NCBI GenBank assembly: GCA_002255065.1 | Contig: NJEF01000088.1 | Span: forward strand, 1-5,093 | Direction of reading: 5' to 3' | From: Desulfurococcales archaeon ex4484_204 | GTDB taxonomy: Archaea > Thermoproteota > Thermoprotei_A > Sulfolobales > NBVN01 | DNA: 5,093 bases | Shown: piece after piece, positions 1-4,660 of the stretch | How the letters are laid out: every line of letters starts with the position of its first letter | How positions within the stretch are numbered: position 1 is the stretch's first letter | The notes under the pieces: model-generated | The model's database searches: none | What the model saw: the letters and a program-made list of their open reading frames with translations, nothing else | Told to the model about the DNA's origin: nothing | Translations under genes and position numbers: made by a program

Positions 1-975
1 GGACTATTACGGGCAATGACCTATGGAAGTAGTTACTGTACATTAGTGGACTTCTGGGAAGGGGGAAGCACGTTATATGGTTGGAGCCTTAACGGACGAT
101 GCATCGATAGGTTCCCGGTGTTTATCAGTAGCCCCGACTGTTTGGAGGTACTTAAGGGTAAACCCCTCCAGCTTAGATTCGATGTAGAGTTCCAGGGGTC
201 CGTTAAGGGATACCTAGAGAAGGTTAACGATAGGTATCAGAGGAGCTGGATTAAGGACCTTGAGAAGAGGATGTATACTTCCCAAAACGGTTTCTGCAGC
301 GTTTTTAGGGAGCTACAGAAGGGGGTTAAAGCTAGGAGGGTTTATGGTGAGGTAAGCAGTGTATACGTGGATAAGAAGTTAGTGTATGTAAGCTGGCTTG
401 GAGCTATAGGGTATAGGAGCCTCGTTAATACCCTCCCTCTCAACTACTTCTTAAGCAAGGCCAGGCTTACAGAGTTTAAAGGGGGTGAGGCCTTCAAGGA
501 CTACTTATCTAAGGCTACCTTTAGCTATAAATCCCTTTACGTCCAAATGATGGTTATGGAAGGCGGTAAGCTAAGCGAAGCTAAGGTTTACAACATCGGG
601 AAGAAGGGCTTCTACCTAGCTACGGTAGTTCTCTTACCGGGCTGGAAGGTCTATCCATGGTTAGGCAACAAGCTAGTTATCTACGCTATAGCACCTCTTG
701 ACCTGGGCTCCTTAAGGGCCGAGATAAGTAATAGATTGCTCGTTGAGGTAAAGAGAGTAGGTATCAATATCAAAAATGTGTTAGTATTTAGGGAGTATTT
801 TGAGAGGTATGGGGTGCTGGGAAGCGAGGACTTAAGCTATGTAGAGGAGAGGTTAAGGGAGTACGGTATCACCTTAAGTGGGAGGTTAGGTACATGGAAG
901 GAGAAGAGCGTGTGCGAAATCGTTAATGAATTTAAGCCATACCTAAGAAGCAACGGTAGCACTACCAAAGCTTAA
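1..975 (+). CDS. FAD-dependent oxidoreductase, UDP-galactopyranose mutase / protoporphyrinogen oxidase-like (5' partial)
   Basis: Probable flavoprotein of the UGM / protoporphyrinogen oxidase / amine oxidase superfamily; substrate unknown. The frame is open to the left edge. The first codons read GLLRA, which fits the end of a GxGxxG(L)xxA dinucleotide-binding motif, followed by a second strand ending TLVDFWEGGS and then NGRCIDRFPVFI, a common layout after the FAD Rossmann turn. The ATG at 16 is therefore probably internal, and roughly 10-15 N-terminal residues lie outside the window. Counting from that ATG, GYRSLVNTLPL (132-142) resembles the strand and TxPL turn after the substrate domain. 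GITLSGRLGTWKEKSVCEI (284-302) resembles the C-terminal FAD-contacting segment (LxGRxGxWxY). No ribosome site precedes ATG 16. The 3' end overlaps the convergent downstream gene by 33 bp. The superfamily call is fairly secure, but the specific enzyme is not. Assignment is from remembered motif patterns, not a search. Confidence 0.7.
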   Translation, partial: GLLRAMTYGSSYCTLVDFWEGGSTLYGWSLNGRCIDRFPVFISSPDCLEVLKGKPLQLRFDVEFQGSVKGYLEKVNDRYQRSWIKDLEKRMYTSQNGFCSVFRELQKGVKARRVYGEVSSVYVDKKLVYVSWLGAIGYRSLVNTLPLNYFLSKARLTEFKGGEAFKDYLSKATFSYKSLYVQMMVMEGGKLSEAKVYNIGKKGFYLATVVLLPGWKVYPWLGNKLVIYAIAPLDLGSLRAEISNRLLVEVKRVGINIKNVLVFREYFERYGVLGSEDLSYVEERLREYGITLSGRLGTWKEKSVCEIVNEFKPYLRSNGSTTKA

Positions 976-1266
976 GTCATCACCATGAATAATGGCTCCC
1001 AAAGCTAGGTTATCCTCCTCCTCAACCCCCATGGTAATTGCGGAGAGTATCATATCAATTAATTCCTTCTCGCTAGGCTTCCTCTTAACGAGGAACTCTA
1101 TGCCGTTCACGATTAAAGCCACATTACCCTTAGGGTTGAAGTAGGGTATGATGAAGACCTTAATATCGTACTCGCGGAACAGTGTCTGAGCGACCTTCCA
1201 CGACTCCTTAAGTACCTCCTCACCTAGGTCAGAACCGTTTATAACCACCAAGATGTTAACGGACAT
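943..1266 (-). CDS. Small thioredoxin-fold-like protein without CxxC
   Basis: A 107-residue soluble protein of unknown function. Its predicted order is strand (NILVVING, 4-11), long helix (about 14-33), strand (IKVFIIPYF, 35-43), strand (NVALIVNGIEFL), a turn, and a helix starting PSEKELIDMIL, then an acidic stretch and a short hydrophobic tail. The ALIVNG..PSEKEL part resembles the second half of thioredoxin-like proteins (strand, NG turn, strand, PSxxEL helix). There is no cysteine anywhere: the segment where CxxC would sit reads NGSDLGEE, so any redox role is unlikely and a binding or scaffold role is only a guess. A universal-stress-protein or other alpha/beta fold is the alternative. The ATG at 1266 is about 35 bases from the AT-rich box at 1296-1307, which fits a short-leader archaeal transcript. 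Its last 33 bp overlap the flavoprotein gene tail to tail. Confidence 0.6.
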   Translation of the reverse strand: MSVNILVVINGSDLGEEVLKESWKVAQTLFREYDIKVFIIPYFNPKGNVALIVNGIEFLVKRKPSEKELIDMILSAITMGVEEEDNLALGAIIHGDDLSFGSATVAS

Positions 1267-1279
1267 TAAACCCCTACGT

Positions 1280-1297
1280 AGTCCTCAGAGAAGGACT
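1280..1297. promoter_or_regulatory. Inverted repeat in divergent promoter (possible operator)
   Basis: AGTCCT (1280-1285) and AGGACT (1292-1297) are perfect 6-bp inverted arms with a 6-bp spacer. The element sits next to the shared TATA-like box. For the leftward gene it lies between the box and the expected transcription start, a usual place for an archaeal repressor operator. An 8-bp palindrome, CTACGTAG (1274-1281), overlaps its left edge. No regulator is identified, and 6-bp arms can arise by chance. Confidence 0.3.
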
Positions 1298-1307
1298 TAT
1301 TTTTAAG
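1296..1307. promoter_or_regulatory. Shared bidirectional TATA-like box
   Basis: CTTATTTTTAAG is a near-palindromic AT-rich box in the 69-bp gap between two divergent genes. Its centre is about 35 bases from the leftward ATG (1266) and about 35 from the rightward ATG (1336). With the usual archaeal TATA-to-start distance of about 25-27 bases, both transcripts would have leaders of roughly 9 bases. Neither gene has a good ribosome binding site, which fits near-leaderless translation. The purine-rich GAGAAGGA just left of the box could act as BRE for the rightward direction. Confidence 0.55.
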
Positions 1308-1335
1308 CAGGACCCCAAATTATTACGGAGAAGCT

Positions 1336-1575
1336 ATGTGGTTTACATTTCTGTACGGACCGCTAGGACCTAATGTAAGGATGAAGAAGAAGTTCATAGT
1401 TAGTATCAACGAGGACCTAGATAGAATTAAGGCCTTTACGGGTGCCGAAATAAGCCTTGAGATTAAGAATCCCTTAAACACTTTAGAACTCATGGAGCTC
1501 ATAGAGACCGATCCCGATGTAGCAGATTTAGTAAGGTCAGGGGCAAGGAGGTTTCTCATAGCTAAAATAATTTAA
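1336..1575 (+). CDS. Hypothetical 79-residue protein
   Basis: I do not recognise this protein. It begins with a short hydrophobic and glycine/proline segment (MWFTFLYGPLGPNVR, 1-15), followed by KKK, a strand-like KFIVSI (19-24), and a helical, acidic second half (about 46-68) ending in a basic RSGARRFLIAKII. No cysteines, histidines or clear catalytic pattern and no membrane segment are visible. The start at 1336 is chosen because it is about 35 bases from the TATA-like box at 1296-1307, as expected for a short-leader transcript. The ATG at 1381 (MKKKFIVS) is the alternative and would give 64 residues. The gene ends 63 bases before the hsp20 ATG on the same strand, so read-through into hsp20 is possible, although hsp20 also has AT-rich promoter-like sequence of its own. 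The opposite-strand frame here is less plausible as a protein. Confidence 0.6.
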   Translation: MWFTFLYGPLGPNVRMKKKFIVSINEDLDRIKAFTGAEISLEIKNPLNTLELMELIETDPDVADLVRSGARRFLIAKII

Positions 1576-1584
1576 GAATACTAG

Positions 1585-1607
1585 TTAATTAAATCTAAAC
1601 TTAATAG
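1585..1607 (+). promoter_or_regulatory. Candidate hsp20 promoter (AT-rich)
   Basis: Two TATA-like stretches lie upstream of hsp20: TTAATTAAAT (about 1586-1594) and CTTAATA (1600-1606). The first would place the transcription start near 1615 and include the ribosome site at 1628-1634 in the leader. The second would give a leader of about 10 bases. The sequence cannot decide between them. Confidence 0.4.
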
Positions 1608-1609
1608 GT

Positions 1610-1624
1610 CCTAAACTACTTAGG
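1610..1624. promoter_or_regulatory. Short inverted repeat before hsp20
   Basis: CCTAA (1610-1614) and TTAGG (1620-1624) form an inverted repeat with a 5-base spacer, placed between the promoter-like sequence and the hsp20 ribosome site. This is where a heat-shock repressor could bind, as archaeal hsp20 genes are often repressed near the transcription start. The arms are only 5 bp, so the call is weak. Confidence 0.2.
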
Positions 1625-1627
1625 GAA

Positions 1628-1634
1628 GGGTGGT
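1628..1634 (+). promoter_or_regulatory. Ribosome binding site deciding the hsp20 start
   Basis: GGGTGGT lies four bases before the ATG at 1639 and partly matches the archaeal Shine-Dalgarno GGAGGTGAT. The in-frame GTG at 1630 lies inside this motif and so cannot use it, which favours ATG 1639. Confidence 0.5.
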
Positions 1635-1638
1635 TAGT

Positions 1639-2175
1639 ATGGATAGAAGGAAGAGGAGGACCATTTTCGATATATTCAATGAGTTATTTAGAGAAATAGA
1701 AGGGGAGTTCCAGGAGTTTGTAAGGGAGGCCGAGAGGCTTAGAAGGTACGGCGGGGAGGAGATAGGAGAGTTAAGGGAGTTTAGAAGGCCTTTCGTATAC
1801 GGTTTTAGAATAACTATAGGCCCTGATGGCCTCCCCAAGATTGAGGAGTTCGGTAATGTAAGGAGGAGAGAAGGGCCCAAACCAATTATTTCAGAGGAGA
1901 GAGAGCCATTAGTTGATGTGTTAGACGAGGGCAATAAGGTTAGGATAATCGCGGAGATGCCCGGAGTAGAGAAGGATAATATCCAGATAAAAGCTAGCAA
2001 TGGGAAGCTCATAATAAGGGCGAGCAATCATAATAGGAGGTATTATAAGGAGGTGAACCTACCTGCTGAGGTAGATATTAAGACAGCTAAAGCCTCATAT
2101 AGAAACGGCGTTCTCGAGGTAACGATTACCAAGTCTAGGAAGGAGGGTAGCGAGTTCGAGATTAAGGTCGAGTAG
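1639..2175 (+). CDS. hsp20: Small heat-shock protein, Hsp20 / alpha-crystallin family
   Basis: ATP-independent cytosolic chaperone that binds unfolding proteins and normally forms large oligomers. It has 178 residues from ATG 1639, preferred over the GTG at 1630 because of the ribosome site. The N-terminal arm is charged and helical (about 1-45; DRRKRR, then FDIFNELFREIEGEFQEF). Next is a linker, FRITIGPDGLPKIEEFGNVR, typical of crenarchaeal Hsp20. The alpha-crystallin domain spans about 89-165, with AEMPGVEKDNI (105-115), YYKEVNLPAEVD, and the hallmark A-x-x-x-NGVLEV ending (NGVLEV 156-161). The tail ends in I-K-V (175-177), the IxI/V motif that docks on a neighbouring subunit, so the protein looks complete. 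Its stop codon abuts the stop of the convergent ZPR1 gene. Heat-shock regulation is expected but not shown. Family assignment is very secure. Confidence 0.95.
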   Translation: MDRRKRRTIFDIFNELFREIEGEFQEFVREAERLRRYGGEEIGELREFRRPFVYGFRITIGPDGLPKIEEFGNVRRREGPKPIISEEREPLVDVLDEGNKVRIIAEMPGVEKDNIQIKASNGKLIIRASNHNRRYYKEVNLPAEVDIKTAKASYRNGVLEVTITKSRKEGSEFEIKVE

Positions 2176-2697
2176 CTAGTACAGAGGTTCCTCCTTCACC
2201 TCTATTTTTTCACCTTTAATATCACTCCTGCCTAGGGGGTCCTCAATAATAAGTGTAAACGCTATCTCACCTTTAATGGCTCTCTTAATCTCTAAGACCC
2301 TCTTAAAGCACGGACTATCCTCGTTAAAACACTCAGACGGGATATTATCAAGAACCCTCTCCAGAACTCCCTCAATTGTTGTGATGTAGCCCGATGCCGC
2401 TGGACCGGGTTTAACCTCTATGCCTAGCTCAGGAATGAATATACGTGCTGATGAGGCCTTAACCACCAAAGCGTTGAGATCGCTCTCCTTTACTACTTTA
2501 GCTACGATCCTCTTAGGTGCTCCGAAGTTAATTATTGAAACGTCAGACCTTCTGTAGCCGCAGTTACTACACAGGCCTACCTCAAGTAGGATGTCGCCGA
2601 AGTATGGTGTCTTATATATAAAGAAGCTTACCTTAAATGAGTCCTTACCACAGTTAATGCACCTCGTTACCTCCTCCCCTAGGAGGTGGACCTTCAT
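2176..2697 (-). CDS. zpr1: ZPR1-type zinc-finger domain protein
   Basis: Archaeal single-domain homologue of eukaryotic ZPR1, which binds translation elongation factor 1A and has been described as its folding chaperone; an equivalent archaeal role is inferred. It has 173 residues, the usual size for the archaeal form. A four-cysteine zinc ribbon, CINC (13-16) and CSNC (43-46), surrounds the diagnostic TPYFGDILLEVGLCSNCGYR followed by SDV. The beta-rich domain follows with GYITTIEGVLERV (103-115) and the near-terminal IIEDPLGRSDI (150-160), both characteristic of ZPR1. Three further cysteines (123, 130 and none in the ribbon beyond the four ligands) give two extra ones of unknown role. The ATG at 2697 has no well-spaced ribosome site (GGAG is directly adjacent), which fits a short-leader mRNA from the divergent promoter at 2715-2736. 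The 3' end abuts hsp20 tail to tail with no gap. Confidence 0.93.
   Translation of the reverse strand: MKVHLLGEEVTRCINCGKDSFKVSFFIYKTPYFGDILLEVGLCSNCGYRRSDVSIINFGAPKRIVAKVVKESDLNALVVKASSARIFIPELGIEVKPGPAASGYITTIEGVLERVLDNIPSECFNEDSPCFKRVLEIKRAIKGEIAFTLIIEDPLGRSDIKGEKIEVKEEPLY
2205..2210 (+). terminator. T-tract after hsp20 (candidate terminator)
   Basis: Six T residues lie 30 bases after the hsp20 stop, inside the antisense C-terminal codons of ZPR1. Archaeal transcription commonly terminates at U-tracts without a hairpin, so this is the best termination candidate for hsp20. It would give a short antisense overlap with the ZPR1 message. Confidence 0.35.
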
Positions 2698-2714
2698 CTC
2701 CAGACCTATGAATA

Positions 2715-2736
2715 AATTAACCCCTAGGGGTTAATT
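2715..2736. promoter_or_regulatory. Perfect 22-bp palindrome in divergent promoter
   Basis: AATTAACCCCT and AGGGGTTAATT form a gapless perfect palindrome of 22 bp, central in the 52-bp gap between ZPR1 (-) and the membrane protein gene (+). The left AT-rich arm with flanking bases (ATAAATTAA, about 2712-2720) is about 34 bases before the rightward ATG (2750). The right arm (TTAATT, 2731-2736) is about 37 bases before the leftward ATG (2697). Each arm can thus serve as a TATA-like box for one direction, with CCCCTAGGGG shared between them. It may be two overlapping core promoters, an operator for a dimeric regulator, or both. Confidence 0.55.
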
Positions 2737-2749
2737 AAGATGAGTAGGC

Positions 2750-3421
2750 ATGGGCATTCCCGACATAGCTGAAGCGCTAATGAGCATATTCAACATGTAT
2801 ACATCGATATTCCTGTTAAGCCTAGCATCAAACTCCATACCATTCGTGAGTATCCCGTACCTAGGGGTAGTTGCAGGGTATAGCATCATATATCGTGACC
2901 TCCCCAGTAGGGTCTCAATAATTCTCCTCTCGGCCCTAGGCGCCTCGCTGGGTAAGGTACTCATATACTTCATAGGGAGGGCGTTTAGGGTTAAGCTAGG
3001 TGATGTAAGTAAGAGCAACGTAGAGCTCTTTAAGAAGGTAGCCAGGAAGTCCCTATTTTTTGCAGTACTGGTATTCGCTGCAACACCGCTGCCTGACGAT
3101 GTAATTTACATCCCTATAGGGATAATGAAGTACCCCTTAACCCACTACTTTACAGCAGTCCTAATAGGCAAGACAGTTCTTACATCAATTGTAGCGCTCT
3201 ACGCCTCCTGGATGGCTTACATAGCTGAGGTTAACTTACTCGTCATACCAGCACTTGTAGCGGTAACATTCCTTCTTAGCTACTTAGTCGTAAGGATAAA
3301 CTGGGCAAGCGTCATAAACGCATTCTACGATAAAGGGTTAAGGGGTTCTATAAAGGTATTTACTGCCGAGGTAAGTAGGGTATTAACACCTGCGGCTAGA
3401 AAGCCTAAAACAGCTCCTTAA
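2750..3421 (+). CDS. VTT/DedA-like (SNARE-associated family) integral membrane protein
   Basis: Polytopic membrane protein related to the DedA / VTT-domain family, members of which act in lipid scrambling or in membrane-potential and envelope homeostasis; the archaeal function is not established. It has 223 residues. Hydrophobic segments are near 15-47, 53-75, 101-123, 132-158 and 162-182. The GASLGKVLIYFIGR stretch (64-77) matches the family's glycine-rich G...G....Y..GR segment, and ATPLPDDVIYIPIG (111-124) matches the re-entrant F/A-x-P-x-P-x-D...G loop, keeping the acidic pair. The tail (about 183-223) is basic and soluble, ending RKPKTAP. The ATG at 2750 is used because in-frame TGA at 2741 closes the frame upstream and the AT-rich arm of the palindrome is about 34 bases away. 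There is no clear ribosome site, and ATG 2780 is the alternative. The last 39 bp overlap the convergent amidohydrolase. Confidence 0.82.
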   Translation: MGIPDIAEALMSIFNMYTSIFLLSLASNSIPFVSIPYLGVVAGYSIIYRDLPSRVSIILLSALGASLGKVLIYFIGRAFRVKLGDVSKSNVELFKKVARKSLFFAVLVFAATPLPDDVIYIPIGIMKYPLTHYFTAVLIGKTVLTSIVALYASWMAYIAEVNLLVIPALVAVTFLLSYLVVRINWASVINAFYDKGLRGSIKVFTAEVSRVLTPAARKPKTAP

Positions 3422-4660
3422 GCCCGGGGACAGGTCGTTAATAAACTGTGCAACTTCGCTGAAAGCCCTATTGATATCGCTAGAACTTAGCCTAGCTAAT
3501 CTACCATTAAGAAGTACTGGCTTACCTCCTACAAATACATCAACCGCCTCGAAAGCACCCCATACTAGCGTAGCTAAGGGCTCTATTAAATCCTTAGCAC
3601 AGCTACGACACCGCCACACAACTATGTCTGCCCTCTCTCCAACCCTTACCTCCCCACTACCTAAGTTAAGGGCTCGGTAACCTGCAGTAGCCATATTCCA
3701 TAGATCCTCCACGTCCATGCGCTCCTGTAACTGAGCATACTGCATGCAGTATGAGGCCCTGATGTCGTCGATGATCCTATACGTTGGAGCTACATCTATA
3801 GCTAGCCCTACATTAATATCACTACCAGACATCTCCAGCACGTTAGCAACGCCATCGTTTAGGAGGACGTTAGCCCTTGGTGGGTGAGCTACATAGATGT
3901 TCTCCCTAGCCAACAGCGGGTATGCGTCGAATAGCCATATCGCGTGAGCTACTATCGCATTAACCTTAGCTAAACCCACAGACTTAACGAACTCTCCTAA
4001 GGTGATCCCGTAGTTCCTAACCAGGCTGTAGTGGTCCTCGGGAACCTCTCCTAGGTGAGTGTGTATCCCTATACCGTACTCCATAGCTAGCTCCACAACG
4101 AACCTAAACTCACCTGGCTTGAGAAGCCTGGGTGTGCAGGGTCCTAACCTAACACTTATTAACTCCTCATCCTTGAAGACCCTCAGTAGGTCTAGGTTAC
4201 TCTCAAGGAGCTGGCGGAAGTTAAAGCCGTTACTACTTAATAGCGCTACGCTGAGATCCCCCCTAACACCTACGTCCTTAAAGGCCCTTCCAATAATGTC
4301 TTCGTTGAAATGCATGTCCGCAACCAGCGTAACACCTCCCATAACAAGCTCCCTTAACGCTAGTATAGCTGAGTAATAGCTTACCTTAGGGTTTTCGAAA
4401 AGTGCCCTCTCCCAAGGCCATGCACACCTCCTAGCCCACTCGTCGAGCTCTAAGCCGTTGAGAAGGGAGTACCTAATTGGATATAGGCCTAGGTGTGTGT
4501 GGAGGGAGGATAGACCGTGAGAGACTATAGTGACTCCCTCATCACCGCCTTCACCGCGCTCAAAGATCTCGACGATCCTTTCATTAAACCTAACACATGC
4601 ATTTCTAATCACCTTTCTAGGCGATAATACAAGGTAATCACCGCACACTACATGGGTCAA
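3383..4660 (-). CDS. Metal-dependent amidohydrolase, SAH/MTA deaminase-chlorohydrolase group
   Basis: TIM-barrel hydrolase that probably deaminates a purine, nucleoside or related amino heterocycle; the exact substrate is unknown. It has 425 residues, the usual length. The metal and catalytic residues expected for the ATZ/TRZ/SAH-deaminase group are visible: H54 and H56 in SSLHTHLG, H202 and E205 in IHTHLGE, H239 in NAIVAHAI, and D289 in GLAIDVAPT. The barrel ends with LWNMATAGYRALNL (320-333), then GEVRVGERADIVVW (336-349), which returns to the small beta domain shared with the N-terminus. VAHPPRAN (257-264) departs from the common HCPxSN or NPRSN pattern. A CRSC pair (351-354) is unusual. 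The TTG start at 4660 overlaps the upstream gene's stop as TTGA and has GAGG eight bases before it, indicating translational coupling. GTG at 4648 is the alternative. The C-terminal 39 bp overlap the membrane protein gene. Confidence 0.88.
   Translation of the reverse strand: MTHVVCGDYLVLSPRKVIRNACVRFNERIVEIFERGEGGDEGVTIVSHGLSSLHTHLGLYPIRYSLLNGLELDEWARRCAWPWERALFENPKVSYYSAILALRELVMGGVTLVADMHFNEDIIGRAFKDVGVRGDLSVALLSSNGFNFRQLLESNLDLLRVFKDEELISVRLGPCTPRLLKPGEFRFVVELAMEYGIGIHTHLGEVPEDHYSLVRNYGITLGEFVKSVGLAKVNAIVAHAIWLFDAYPLLARENIYVAHPPRANVLLNDGVANVLEMSGSDINVGLAIDVAPTYRIIDDIRASYCMQYAQLQERMDVEDLWNMATAGYRALNLGSGEVRVGERADIVVWRCRSCAKDLIEPLATLVWGAFEAVDVFVGGKPVLLNGRLARLSSSDINRAFSEVAQFINDLSPGLRSCFRLSSRRC

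Noticed and set aside
1323..1559. Minus-strand open frame of 78 residues opposite the small gene before hsp20
   Set aside because: It is rich in serine, leucine and methionine as expected for the antisense of an acidic/basic protein and has no promoter or ribosome site; the plus frame has a well-placed TATA-like box.
1620..2027. Minus-strand open frame of 135 residues across hsp20
   Set aside because: It is a shadow of the Hsp20 gene; its low-complexity Leu/Ser/Ile composition comes from the antisense of charged codons.
2740..2772. ATG at 2740 directly after the palindrome as a start or leader peptide
   Set aside because: Its frame reaches a stop after about ten codons and is not the frame of the membrane protein; no ribosome site supports a leader peptide.
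2731..3018. Minus-strand open frame inside the VTT-protein gene
   Set aside because: It is antisense to a clear membrane protein and runs into the divergent promoter palindrome.
3471..4376. Two plus-strand open frames inside the amidohydrolase (3471-3680 and 4059-4376)
   Set aside because: Both lie antisense to catalytic parts of a complete enzyme and show Ser/Thr/Leu-rich shadow composition.
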